Below, piece after piece: positions 45,399 through 55,282 of a stretch of DNA of 64,000 nt. The notes below the pieces were generated by a model, which was not told where the DNA came from, did no database searches, and saw only the letters and a program-made list of their open reading frames with translations. Positions within the stretch are counted from its first letter, which is position 1. Each line of letters opens with the position of its first letter. The position numbers and the translations under genes are program-made. Origin of the DNA: Planctomycetaceae bacterium (GTDB taxonomy: Bacteria; Planctomycetota; Planctomycetia; Pirellulales; Pirellulaceae); the NCBI GenBank assembly GCA_020638995.1, contig JACKHM010000001.1, positions 3,410,001 to 3,474,000 on the forward strand, written 5' to 3'.

Positions 45399-48300
45399 TC
45401 ACGGCATCTCATCTTGATCCAACTTACGCAAGTCCTCCAGATGAAGGTCCTTCAAAGCAATTGTCGCTCGTGCCACGATTGAGCGCGCCAGTTCGGTCAC
45501 ATTTTGTGTATTTCCATTGATTACAAAGTTCCCGACGTCTTCGTCGCCACGTGCCAGCAGAACTCGTACACTAACGCTCTCAGTGTTGACGTGATATCGA
45601 CCGACCAATTCGCACGCGTCGGGAAAGTCATTGGCGTCGACAAAGACTAGGACGGCACTTGGGCCACGGGTTGTAGCTGCACGCAGCTCTTCATTGACGG
45701 CGTCGCCAATTCCAAGCCAGTCGCGAAATAGGCCCTCGTCCTGAAACGAAGCACGCAATACCAATGGAAGTGCAGGCTGCAGCGGAATCTGACTTCGCGT
45801 TTTACTCGTCAATCTTCCAATGTCAAAGCTCGCGCCGCCGCGCGGCACTGCCAGGATGGGGCGTTGAATGCCACCGATTCCCTTGGCCAACTCGGGAACT
45901 TGATCGGCGGCGTAGTTGAAAAGATGGCCGACGTCGACGAACTGCTCCTCGCGTAGAGCCGCGCCTCGCATGCCGGCGAGCAGACTGTATGTCAAGAGAC
46001 CTTGAGCATATGTCGTCGTTTCGTAGCTAACGCGATCCGCCGCACAACCCGCGAGTATATGTATGCCGGTGCGATCTTTGACTCGCTCCAACGCACGAAT
46101 TTGACTGGATGGCACATCACGACGTTCCGTAAACTTGTCCACAAACTTTCCAGACGCACAAGTGTCGAGAATCATCACTTGCTTAAGAGCTGGCGATTTC
46201 CTGATAATCGCCGTCAATTCTTCGCTAGAGATAGACGCCTGCTGTCGAACCTCAGGATCGGCTAAATCAGCTGTGTGAGCATCCTGCACGAGAAAGTAGA
46301 AGTCGCCGGCTTCGCTACCGTAACTCAGCCCATGGCCTGCCAAATACAAGACGAGTATGTCCTGTGGCTTGCAACGCTCGGCCAATTTCTCTAGGCCGGC
46401 GATTACGTTACGTCGAGTCGCCGATCTTTCGGGACTGACGTCGATAGACGAAAGCAACTCGATGTGACTGTGTTCGATCCCGAACAGGCCGCTAGACGCA
46501 AGTCGCAGCGCGGTTGCGAAGTCCGCCGCATCTTTGGCTGCGTAGTGAAGATCAATCGCATCACCGCGATAGTCGGACACGCCAACGACTAACCCATAGA
46601 GCTCTGGACGGGTCTGAGACATGACTTCCATCGGCTCGAACACGACACTGGCGCCTCTGCTGCGCAGGTATCCTTCTGCGTTAAATGCCTCTACTTCTAA
46701 CAGGTTTTCAACACCGCCTATAAGCCGAGGGTCACCGGCGAGACTGATTTCAATCGAGGCTTCGGCGGCTTGCGGATCGAATACGATTGAGCGAGCATCC
46801 GCAGTCACTTCCTTTCCGTTCACTTTGACGGCCACACGACCGATTCCGCCACCTTGATTTGTTAGCGTCACGCGAAATGTTGACGAACTTCTATCAACGA
46901 CAGCGACCTGGACGTCTGGAAAGAGCTTTGGTGCCTTGAATGCGCCGACGTTGCGTACCGGTTCATCGTTGTGCCCCAACACTTTGGCTAGAAGTCCCGG
47001 TTCGTAATATCGATTTTTAAGTTGCCCCAAGTTGATCGTCTCCGAACCAACAACCCAATGCAATTCGTCTACACTACCGCCATTGGAAGCATCGAACCGA
47101 CCATCAGGGTCAACGACGGCCCAAGCTCCGTGCGACAGGAAGAATACAGTGCAAAGTTGTTTTCCAGTCCCTGTGTCCCACACTCGAACACGCCCATCTA
47201 GTTCGGCAGTTACGAGGCGACTCCGATCATGAGACAGAGTAGCTGAGAAGATCGCGTGTTCTTCAGTGTCAAGGTCGCACAGCTTGCCGAATGTACCAGT
47301 GCGATCTTGCGGAGTTGGCTCGAAACGAAATAGCCTCGGAGTCTTCTTCATTGCTAACGGCAACAATGCCGAGACGCCATCCCCGGAGCCGGATGAGAAT
47401 TCAAAGAACAACTCAACGGCACAATACTGTCCGCAAGCAGGCAGTATGACCGGTATATACGGACGTGCCTCTAAAAACTCGCGAGGGTTGTCGACTATCG
47501 GGTCGTAGAGGGGAAATGCTACACTGTCGTGAAGGAGTTGTCCTGTCTCTGCATCAAAGACGCCTACCGCGCTGATTACCTGCGTGCCGTCCGAGTTGAA
47601 CATCCAAAAAAGCTCCATCGCTTGCTCTGGATTAGGTGCTCCATCGGCCCTTCGAAAAGAGCGGAGTTTCTCTCCTGTGTTAGCGTTCCACAGTATTCCG
47701 TCATAGAGAAATGTCTGCCCATGGGGTGATAATCGCAGAGTATTGCGCAGAGACGTGAAGTCAAGGGCTGACAACGAGAACCATCCAGCCCGTTGAACCT
47801 TGGCCCGCCAGAGTTCATCACCGGACGTCACATCCCAACATACCACCGCATCGAAATAGCCAACTATCAGTTTGTTGCCTCTGGTAGCCGCTGCATCATT
47901 CGGTGGATGATCATCGTTGACGAACCCAAAGTCAAAGTCAGTTGACGTCGTCTCGCTGGAGTTCGGTCGGGCACGTCCAAGGCGAGTGACGAGTTTTCCA
48001 GACCAGGTCTCCCAGACACCGATAGTTCCGTCTTCTGAGCCGCTAAACAATAGTCTCCCGTCAGCAGAGAAGACCAGAAACGTTGGCACTCCATGGGCGA
48101 TCCAAGATTGCGCCAGTGAGCCGGACTTGCAATCCCAAAGGTAAATAGACGTCCCGTGGTAGGCCGCGAGGTAATCATCATTTGGCGAAAACGTTGTTCC
48201 TAGCATCGGAATAGTTGGACGGTCGTACTCTTTAAGCCGCTTGCCAGACGCGACATCCCACAAGACCGCATCCCCTGCATCGGTTGTTAGCAAGAGTTGG

Positions 48301-49385
48301 CTGCCATCTGGCGAGAACGCTGCAGTTTGTCGACTCAGGTCGAATGTGTCAAAAGAGGCTTCATGGAGAAGCAAGTGGATCTCAGCGTCAATCTGTTCAA
48401 GTAGTTCATCGCGATTGAAAGCCTGCAAGACGGTTCCGTCGTCCAAACTGATGAGCTTCCCGATCGAATCAGACATACATAGCAGCGATTTATCATCAGG
48501 ATGGAACAGCAGACGCGGTGGTGCCCGAAACCCTGAGGGCAGTCGCAACTCACGGGGTGCTTTGGTGTCGGGCAAATCCCACAACAATATGTTCGTCCCG
48601 CTCGCACTTACAGCGAGTTGTCGTGAGTCTGTTGAAAAGGCAAACGGGCGCAGATCGCTAAAGATACCACTAAGTTCCAATAGCTCTCGACCGTCGCTCC
48701 GTTGCCACAGTCGCTCGCCTCCGATATGGTCACGTGCTGTAAAGACCAAGTCTCCGACGGGTGAAATGGCGGATTGCATTTTGAACGATCCGGGGTGGGA
48801 ACCGATGCCAAGCAAACCGCGAATCCCACTGCTCACACCGCGAGTCTGTGAATCACTCACAGTTAGGTAGGCATCCGAAGTCTCACCGGTCTCCGCATCA
48901 ACCACCGCAACCTGTCCCGTTCTTCGGTTTTGCAGAAGCAATTGGGCCTTACCGCCGACGTAAGCGACCGAAGACGCATACGCCATCGATTGCTTGTCAA
49001 GGACGCGTTCTAGTCGCAGGGCCCTCGAGTCAACTGCCCATTCGTAGAAGCAAGTGTCACCGACTGCCCACACTTTTTTCCCATCGGACGAGTACCCGAC
49101 TGCGGTGACTTTGTCGGGGATCGAGAACGACGCGAGTTGGCGCCCCGTCGACTTCTCGATCATCTGAATCCGGCTCCACGACGCGATAAGGATGACCTCG
49201 CCGTCTGGTGAAAACGCGACGGCATTGGTTCGTGAAGCGTCGGAAAGGTTGGCAACTAATCGCGGCCGCGATTCATCTTGGTCACCTCGTACCACGTCCG
49301 CGCAAAACGCCAGGTACGGCGCGAAGAAAACGGCTGTGGCAATCGAGAGGCAGATGCCCCATCCTGCGTTCGTGATCTGATGCAT
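45399..49385 (-). CDS. Secreted WD40-repeat protein with C-terminal caspase-like domain (1328 aa)
   Basis: Start at 49385 with GGGAG 6 nt upstream. Signal peptide ~1-28 (ICLSIATAVFFAPYLAFCA). Residues ~40-810 are WD40 beta-propeller repeats, e.g. AVLWDVASGKRL, IYLWDCKSGSL, IGVWETWSGKL, probably two propellers. A beta-sandwich linker follows (GRVAVKVNGKEVTADARSIV). Caspase domain ~940-1200 with His1018 (LYLAGHGLSYG) and Cys1076 (ILDTCASGKF), then a C-terminal ~100-residue alpha/beta domain. It is a full-length paralogue of the next gene (49465-54384), 79 bp away on the same strand. Presumably an exported sensor-protease in which the propellers bind ligand or partner. Confidence 0.92.
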   Translation of the reverse strand: MHQITNAGWGICLSIATAVFFAPYLAFCADVVRGDQDESRPRLVANLSDASRTNAVAFSPDGEVILIASWSRIQMIEKSTGRQLASFSIPDKVTAVGYSSDGKKVWAVGDTCFYEWAVDSRALRLERVLDKQSMAYASSVAYVGGKAQLLLQNRRTGQVAVVDAETGETSDAYLTVSDSQTRGVSSGIRGLLGIGSHPGSFKMQSAISPVGDLVFTARDHIGGERLWQRSDGRELLELSGIFSDLRPFAFSTDSRQLAVSASGTNILLWDLPDTKAPRELRLPSGFRAPPRLLFHPDDKSLLCMSDSIGKLISLDDGTVLQAFNRDELLEQIDAEIHLLLHEASFDTFDLSRQTAAFSPDGSQLLLTTDAGDAVLWDVASGKRLKEYDRPTIPMLGTTFSPNDDYLAAYHGTSIYLWDCKSGSLAQSWIAHGVPTFLVFSADGRLLFSGSEDGTIGVWETWSGKLVTRLGRARPNSSETTSTDFDFGFVNDDHPPNDAAATRGNKLIVGYFDAVVCWDVTSGDELWRAKVQRAGWFSLSALDFTSLRNTLRLSPHGQTFLYDGILWNANTGEKLRSFRRADGAPNPEQAMELFWMFNSDGTQVISAVGVFDAETGQLLHDSVAFPLYDPIVDNPREFLEARPYIPVILPACGQYCAVELFFEFSSGSGDGVSALLPLAMKKTPRLFRFEPTPQDRTGTFGKLCDLDTEEHAIFSATLSHDRSRLVTAELDGRVRVWDTGTGKQLCTVFFLSHGAWAVVDPDGRFDASNGGSVDELHWVVGSETINLGQLKNRYYEPGLLAKVLGHNDEPVRNVGAFKAPKLFPDVQVAVVDRSSSTFRVTLTNQGGGIGRVAVKVNGKEVTADARSIVFDPQAAEASIEISLAGDPRLIGGVENLLEVEAFNAEGYLRSRGASVVFEPMEVMSQTRPELYGLVVGVSDYRGDAIDLHYAAKDAADFATALRLASSGLFGIEHSHIELLSSIDVSPERSATRRNVIAGLEKLAERCKPQDILVLYLAGHGLSYGSEAGDFYFLVQDAHTADLADPEVRQQASISSEELTAIIRKSPALKQVMILDTCASGKFVDKFTERRDVPSSQIRALERVKDRTGIHILAGCAADRVSYETTTYAQGLLTYSLLAGMRGAALREEQFVDVGHLFNYAADQVPELAKGIGGIQRPILAVPRGGASFDIGRLTSKTRSQIPLQPALPLVLRASFQDEGLFRDWLGIGDAVNEELRAATTRGPSAVLVFVDANDFPDACELVGRYHVNTESVSVRVLLARGDEDVGNFVINGNTQNVTELARSIVARATIALKDLHLEDLRKLDQDEMP

Positions 49386-49464
49386 ATTGAACTCCCTATA
49401 AGACGCCCCTTATGCAGCAGCCGGTATGCCATTCGCCATTTCTGAGGCCTGTTCATAAACGCTG

Positions 49465-52400
49465 CTACTGTGGCTGCCTTGTCGCGGACGCTCGTTCGAT
49501 ATATTTCTGAATCTGTCGAACAATCTCATCGGCCATCGCGTCGGGTTGATCTCGCCGACCAGTGACCGTGATGTCAGTTGGTTCATCACCGTCTCGGATT
49601 AGCCGAATTTTTGCAGTGACCTGCTCGGCTTGGACGCTGTACCGCCCGACCACTTCCAGGGCTCCCGGCAGATCTTGGCCTTCGACGAATACCCATTTGG
49701 CCTCGCGACCGCCGCTGGCTTGGTCGCGTAAGCGGTCATTTACACGCTGAGCTAGACCTAACGTATCGCGAAACTCTACTTCATCTTGGAACCTTGCTTT
49801 CAGCACCAGTGGTCGGACCCGCTGCAATTGAATCGTGGCTCGATCGTCTGACGATAACTGGCCAATGTCAAAACTTGCGGCACCCTGCGGGACCGCAATG
49901 ATCGGCCTTTGAATTCCGCCGACGTCGCGTGCTAGGCTCGGTACTTGATCCGCTGCGTATTCGAACAGCTTACTGACGTCTACGAACTGATCTTCGCGCA
50001 GCGCGGCTCCGCGCATGCCCAACAGCAAGCTGTACGTGACGAGTCCTTGGGCATAGCGGCTGGCCTCGTAGCTGACTTGATCGGCCGCACAGCCCGCCAG
50101 GACATACAATCCCGTTCGATCTTTTAGCCTTTCCAAGGCTCGAATCTGACTCGAAGGAACCGAGCGTCCTGCGGATAGCGATTGAACAAAGTTTCCCGCC
50201 GCACAGGTGTCGAGAATCATGACCTGCTTCAGCGCCGGTATGCGTTTAATGGCGGCGGTCAACTCCTCGCTGGAGATGGCAGCTTGTTGACGGACGGCGG
50301 GGTCCGTGAGGCTGGCAGACCGTGCTTCTGCCGTCAGAAAGTGAAAGTCGCCGTTCTCGCCCCCGTGATTGACACCATGGCCCGCCAAGTAGATCACTAG
50401 CATGTCATCCGGCTTCGCGCGTCGGGCGATGGTATCGAAAGCTGCCTGCAAGTTTGTTCGTGTGGGTGGTCGCGAAGCGGTAGCTGAGCTGGAAAGTACG
50501 CCCACATGGGTCCGGTCTGCACCGAAGAGTCGGGTCGCGGCAAGCTTTACGGCGGCACCGAATTCCTCAGCATCTTTACTTGCAAAACGCAAGTCGATTT
50601 CGTTTCCCGAATAGTCCGAGACACCACACGCGATCGCCCACAAGTGAGGACGCGGCGTCAATTCTGATTCGAGATGCAAGACCGCCGTCGCACCGCGACT
50701 CCGCAGATAACCTTCCGCGTTGTAGGCAGCGACTTCGATCTGGTTGTCGCCGGCTCGCAAATACGGAACATCTTTCAGTGCTACAGTCAATTGTGCTTGG
50801 GGAGTGTCTTGAATGGTTCGGCCGTTCCTTGCGTCCGCCGTCACTTCCTTCCCATTGACATTGACAACCACGCGTCCAATGCCGCCGCCACGATCTTGAA
50901 GCGTGATCTCCAAATTGGGATCGGATGCAGTCGGTGTATTCAGCGAAACATTGGGATAGAGCTTCGGTGCCAGAAACGCACTCACGTCACGCAGCGGTTC
51001 GGGGTTGTTACCCAAGATCTTGTCCAACAAACCAGGTTCGTAGTAGCGATCCTTGAGCTGACTCAACTCAATCGCTTCGTCGCCCAGAACCCAGTGTAAC
51101 CCTTGAACATTTCCTCCGTCGGACGTGTCGAACCTACCTTCGGGTTCAACAACTGCCCATTCTCCGTTATTAAAATTGACAATTGAACAGAGTTCTTTCA
51201 TGCCCGGGACGGACCACAACCTGATTTTCCCATCTACTCCGTTGGCCATCAACAACCGACCATCAGGCGAGAACCTGAGCGCAAAACTTTCTGATGGAAG
51301 AGGAATCGTTGAAACGACCTTTGCGGTTGACAACTGCGATAGCTCCGCGAGATATCCGTCAGAGGTTATCACCCATTCTCCATCTGGCGATATTTGCATA
51401 ACGAACGGCGATACTCCCGACTCGGACTCAAACGACCGAATTTCATCCCCCGACTCAATATTCCAGAGTGTAGCGACTGTGGTGGTACGCATTGCAGGGT
51501 GCTCGGGTGCAGGGTCTCCGGATGAGTCGCCACCGTGCGTAGCAAGCAATTGACGCTGCCCGGGAATAAATGACAATTCCTGAATTTCCTGTTGAGGGTT
51601 GCCAATCGTTTTGCGTAGTCTGCCAGTTACCGTGTCCCAAACGCGAATACCATCTTCTTTGCTTGCGGTCGCCACCAAGTCACCATTAGTCGAGACAGCC
51701 ATTGCGGTGAAACTCTCGTGGCTAAATCGGTGCACGGATTTGTTGGAAGTCAAGTCGTGAAGTACAGTCGAATTGAATTCGGGCACGTCTGCTAGCAGTA
51801 GCCAGCGACCGTCCAAGGAGAACTTGATTATGCCTTCGAAAAGAATAAAATCCCTGGCATCTGTCGGAGTTAATGACTCGGGCAACACTCCCAAATCATA
51901 TTGCTGCGACGCGGCGAAGTCCCATACTGAGAGCGTCCGTCGTTGCCTATCCAACGTGATGACATCGTGCCCGCTTGGGCCGATCACAACCGGATACAAG
52001 TGTGCTGGAATTTCGGCTGGTGCACCCGCATTTGTGTTCTTGCCGTGGACTAGAATCCCCGCTCCTTCACCCACAACGACTATTTCTTTGCCATTCGATG
52101 TAAACTGGCAATCGATACTTAATGAACTTTCAACCGTGTGGCACGCCAACACACGCTCTTCCCGATCCATGTTCCAGATAGTGATGTCGCTGTCAGACTT
52201 AAAATAGTCTAAGAGGGAGTCAGGAAATATAACGTAGTCCCTATCGTCTGTCGCAACGGCGAGCGTAGTGCCGTCCCTTGATAAGGCGACTGCCGCGATA
52301 TGTCGCCCATCGTCTGCCACGAAGAATGTTTTCTGGACCGACGCCGTCTTAGGTTCTAACACTGTACAGCTGCCGTCGACCGCAACTGTTATCAACTGAC

Positions 52401-54384
52401 TATCACCCCGGAATTCAATCGCAACAAAACTGTTTGCCTTGAGTTCGCGAATGACGCTTTTTGTTTGCGTGTTATATACGGTTACAGCTCCATTGAAGCT
52501 GCAAACATAAAGGGTTCCGTCCGCCGAAAACTCTCCAGATCCTAGCGGTATCGGTGAGTTTGCGACGAAGTTCGGCAGAGAGTAAATGTTGTCATCTGAG
52601 GCTTTGACCATGCTACCATCGTTACTGACAGACAAATCGCCGTATTCGCTGCGTTGCTCGGCGTGCTCCCTTCGAATTACGCTGCGCCAAGTCGACGTAT
52701 CTCGCACCTCAAGCAGTCCGTTTCGAGTATCACCTTCTTTCCGAACGGAGCTGCTAAATGCAAAGAAACGTCCGGACTCAGACAACGCGACTTTGGTGAC
52801 GCGAACATCGGTTGGTGGTTTCTTTTCTCGGACAAGCCGACCGCTGCTTACATCCCACACTCTAAGCAAACCGTCATCCATGGCGGCAATCACTTGGGTG
52901 CCATCCTCGGACATGCGGAGGGCTCTGACGGACCAATCCTCCAGAAGGCCCTCGAAGAAGCCTCGAGGACGTTTCCAGGTCTTCGTCAATTTTTCCGTGG
53001 CCGTCTGCCAAAGGGCGACGTTGCCCTTATTGTCGCCGACGATCGCCATGCCTCCGTTGCCGCTAAGGCATACGGCAGTAATCTGCGGTCCAACTGCCGC
53101 GCTCTGATGAAGTGACGAGACGAGTTTACCGGTTGCGGTGTGCCATAACCGTGCGATTCCATCTTTACAACCAGTCAGCGCCCATTTGCCATCGCGTGAG
53201 AGCGAGACTGCAGTAACTGCCTCTGGATGCTCGGCAAATGTTTGTAATCGGTTTCCGGTCTCGATGCTCAAAAGGTGAGCGACCCGGTCACCGTTAGCGA
53301 CAATGGCGCGCTTGGAATCGGCGTCCAGCGCGATGTCACTGATTTGTTGGCGGCGTGAATAGGTCCGCACGATCGTTCCCTTGCTGACCTCCCAGAGACA
53401 CCACGTTTCACCGTTGGAGTTTTCCGATAAAATCCAACGGCCATTGGGTGACCACTTTGATTTTGTGAACGAATGGTCTTTGTCGCTCAGTTCTCGAAAT
53501 GTGTCGTCATTCGTGTTTTGAATTCGTAGGTATCCATCAGTAATGAGCAGGCTGCGATCGTCTGGGGCGAATCGCAACTCCGCGCGAGGCGCAGCGTGTT
53601 TTGGCGTGAACAGGCCGTCGAGCATCCTTCGCGGTAGCTTGGTTGGCAGCGGCAACGGCCATCGTTTGAGCAATTGCCCATTTGTAAAGTCCCATAGCAT
53701 GACGTTGCGGTCTTCGTGTGAACTCGCTAGCGAATCACCGCTGGATGTGAAGTCGAGTGAAATCACTCCCACTTCGGCATTCTCTGCGACTCGTTGCGAG
53801 CTGATTACGCGCTTAGTTCGGCTACCGATTTCCCAGGCGAAGATTTCGCCAGACGCAAAACCTGTCACAAAGTGTTTGCTGTCTGGTGAGAACGTACTGC
53901 TGGTAACGCCGAGTTCACCGCCTGGAAAGGCAAGCAATTCTTTACCGGTTGGCGCCTCCCATACGCGTAGAATTCCAAGAGAACCGTGCGTCAGAATATA
54001 TCGAGCGTCAGGAGAGAAGTCCGCGTCGATAGTCCCCTCCTCGCCCACCGGTTCCGAGAATCGACGCAGTTCCCGTCCCGTTGTCACGTCCCACAAGACC
54101 GCGCCATCGAATCCAACAGTCAGCAGCCAGCGTCCGTCCGCTGAAAACTTCATGCCTCCGTCAACGACCTCCGACGTTGCCTCCTGAACCATCAGGTAGG
54201 GACGTTCGCGGTCAACGCCTGGGAACAGGCCGCTCGGTACCGGATCGATGTCGACTGCCGATCGAGGTGCATTGTGCTGCCCATATGCATCAAGCGTTGT
54301 GAGCAAGATGCACAGCCCCGCAGCGCTCGCAATGGTGACAAGAACTTGCCGCGGTGTGGAAGTCTCTCTCAACTCCTTACTCAT
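49465..54384 (-). CDS. Secreted WD40-repeat protein with C-terminal caspase-like domain (1639 aa)
   Basis: Signal peptide ~1-36 (VLVTIASAAGLCILLTTLDA). More WD40 repeats than its neighbour, in about three propeller-sized blocks over residues ~60-1130 (e.g. AVLWDVTTGREL, IRVWDTVTGRLRKT, IRLWSVPGMKEL). The same beta-sandwich linker (RVVVNVNGKEVTADARNGRT) precedes the caspase domain (~1255-1520) with His1336 (IYLAGHGVNHGG) and Cys1394 (ILDTCAAGNF). The end matches the paralogue in ARFQDE.EFRD and the alpha/beta tail. It is upstream of that paralogue with a 79-bp gap, so the two are probably co-transcribed. The start has only a weak GGGG site. Confidence 0.92.
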   Translation of the reverse strand: MSKELRETSTPRQVLVTIASAAGLCILLTTLDAYGQHNAPRSAVDIDPVPSGLFPGVDRERPYLMVQEATSEVVDGGMKFSADGRWLLTVGFDGAVLWDVTTGRELRRFSEPVGEEGTIDADFSPDARYILTHGSLGILRVWEAPTGKELLAFPGGELGVTSSTFSPDSKHFVTGFASGEIFAWEIGSRTKRVISSQRVAENAEVGVISLDFTSSGDSLASSHEDRNVMLWDFTNGQLLKRWPLPLPTKLPRRMLDGLFTPKHAAPRAELRFAPDDRSLLITDGYLRIQNTNDDTFRELSDKDHSFTKSKWSPNGRWILSENSNGETWCLWEVSKGTIVRTYSRRQQISDIALDADSKRAIVANGDRVAHLLSIETGNRLQTFAEHPEAVTAVSLSRDGKWALTGCKDGIARLWHTATGKLVSSLHQSAAVGPQITAVCLSGNGGMAIVGDNKGNVALWQTATEKLTKTWKRPRGFFEGLLEDWSVRALRMSEDGTQVIAAMDDGLLRVWDVSSGRLVREKKPPTDVRVTKVALSESGRFFAFSSSVRKEGDTRNGLLEVRDTSTWRSVIRREHAEQRSEYGDLSVSNDGSMVKASDDNIYSLPNFVANSPIPLGSGEFSADGTLYVCSFNGAVTVYNTQTKSVIRELKANSFVAIEFRGDSQLITVAVDGSCTVLEPKTASVQKTFFVADDGRHIAAVALSRDGTTLAVATDDRDYVIFPDSLLDYFKSDSDITIWNMDREERVLACHTVESSLSIDCQFTSNGKEIVVVGEGAGILVHGKNTNAGAPAEIPAHLYPVVIGPSGHDVITLDRQRRTLSVWDFAASQQYDLGVLPESLTPTDARDFILFEGIIKFSLDGRWLLLADVPEFNSTVLHDLTSNKSVHRFSHESFTAMAVSTNGDLVATASKEDGIRVWDTVTGRLRKTIGNPQQEIQELSFIPGQRQLLATHGGDSSGDPAPEHPAMRTTTVATLWNIESGDEIRSFESESGVSPFVMQISPDGEWVITSDGYLAELSQLSTAKVVSTIPLPSESFALRFSPDGRLLMANGVDGKIRLWSVPGMKELCSIVNFNNGEWAVVEPEGRFDTSDGGNVQGLHWVLGDEAIELSQLKDRYYEPGLLDKILGNNPEPLRDVSAFLAPKLYPNVSLNTPTASDPNLEITLQDRGGGIGRVVVNVNGKEVTADARNGRTIQDTPQAQLTVALKDVPYLRAGDNQIEVAAYNAEGYLRSRGATAVLHLESELTPRPHLWAIACGVSDYSGNEIDLRFASKDAEEFGAAVKLAATRLFGADRTHVGVLSSSATASRPPTRTNLQAAFDTIARRAKPDDMLVIYLAGHGVNHGGENGDFHFLTAEARSASLTDPAVRQQAAISSEELTAAIKRIPALKQVMILDTCAAGNFVQSLSAGRSVPSSQIRALERLKDRTGLYVLAGCAADQVSYEASRYAQGLVTYSLLLGMRGAALREDQFVDVSKLFEYAADQVPSLARDVGGIQRPIIAVPQGAASFDIGQLSSDDRATIQLQRVRPLVLKARFQDEVEFRDTLGLAQRVNDRLRDQASGGREAKWVFVEGQDLPGALEVVGRYSVQAEQVTAKIRLIRDGDEPTDITVTGRRDQPDAMADEIVRQIQKYIERASATRQPQ

Positions 54385-54685
54385 CTATGCACCCCACGAA
54401 AAAAGCTCCGAACGGAAGTAGATCTTGGCGGCAGCTATTCTGACATGACGGCGTGGCGTCGTGAACTACCTTACCGGAATGACAAACGAAAATCGCTATC
54501 GTCGTGCTGACATAGATTCCCCATCTGTCGGTGAAGTTCCGCAGACGAGCGAGCGATCGCTGGGCAGCAGAATCTGTGCCTCTTGCAAATCGTCGACCTT
54601 GCCCATCTTTCGCTCCCAGAGGCTTGTATAAGATCGCTGCATGAGCAGTTTGGAAACCTGGTGAGTCGCACCGCATCGTCCACGT
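54385..54685. other. Intergenic gap (301 bp)
   Basis: Upstream of the WD40-caspase gene pair, so it should hold their promoter. Short frames on the minus strand (e.g. 54377-54676) have no ribosome-binding site or recognisable product. No strong hairpin noted. Confidence 0.4.
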
Positions 54686-55036
54686 TTACACTTCGGGCAG
54701 ACGACTGTTGGGGTGAGACGCAGTAGGCTGTTTTAAGCTAGGACGGTCGCGGGTTCGAGTATCGAGTATGGGATTGTAAACGTAAAACGTCGAACATAGA
54801 TGCGTCGCGCACTCGGCGGTGTCGACTTCGCGTCTCCGCCCCGGCAGTTGACGAGTGTGGCATAAAGGGTCGTGGGCTGCCGCGTCAATTGTCGCCGTTC
54901 GTCGCGCGTTTGACTGCGATTTCTCCCAGAGGCTTTCGACCAAAATACCAACGGCACAAATCAAAGCACCGATGAGGTAGGCAATGATGATCTGTAAGAG
55001 GCTAAAAGGACCGATGGCTGCTATTAGAGTGTTCAT
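54686..55036 (-). CDS. Possible small membrane protein (116 aa)
   Basis: Start taken at 55036 (MNTLIAAIGPFSLLQIIIAY), which begins a clear membrane helix (LLQIIIAYLIGALICAVGIL, ~14-33); a longer frame from 55072 is possible. No good ribosome-binding site. The remaining ~80 residues are polar, Arg/Thr-rich and look non-conserved, so the real gene may be shorter or degraded. It follows another tiny membrane gene by 87 bp on the same strand. Confidence 0.4.
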   Translation of the reverse strand: MNTLIAAIGPFSLLQIIIAYLIGALICAVGILVESLWEKSQSNARRTATIDAAAHDPLCHTRQLPGRRREVDTAECATHLCSTFYVYNPILDTRTRDRPSLKQPTASHPNSRLPEV

Positions 55037-55123
55037 GGTATGTCGCCGTTTTTTGTAGTGTGGTTCGATCACGACAAATTGATTGACGTAAATGCGGTCA
55101 GTGTCGATATGCGAAACCGTGGT

Positions 55124-55282
55124 TTAGTCGCGGTTCGGGTGTAGCCAGTACGACAGCCACATTAAAGCTGCTACAGGTAGGAGGGGACTTATGATTACAA
55201 AGGCGAGGAGTTTGGGGATGAAACGGATGGCAACACTTGCTAGGTGCGTGAGGTTGGGTAGTTTTGCGCCAATTGTCAGCAT
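55124..55282 (-). CDS. Small membrane protein (52 aa)
   Basis: Frame from 55282 with GAGGA 7 nt before the ATG. Sequence begins MLTIGAKLPNLTHLASVAIR and contains one or two hydrophobic segments (LLAFVIISPLLPVAALMWLS, ~25-44), ending WLHPNRD. The good ribosome-binding site and the clean membrane pattern make it likely real although it is very short. Function unknown; it may be co-transcribed with the next small membrane gene and the WD40-caspases downstream. Confidence 0.55.
   Translation of the reverse strand: MLTIGAKLPNLTHLASVAIRFIPKLLAFVIISPLLPVAALMWLSYWLHPNRD

Noticed and set aside
45220..45402. 60-codon minus-strand frame
   Set aside because: Overlaps the end of the WD40-caspase gene and has no ribosome-binding site or conserved motif.
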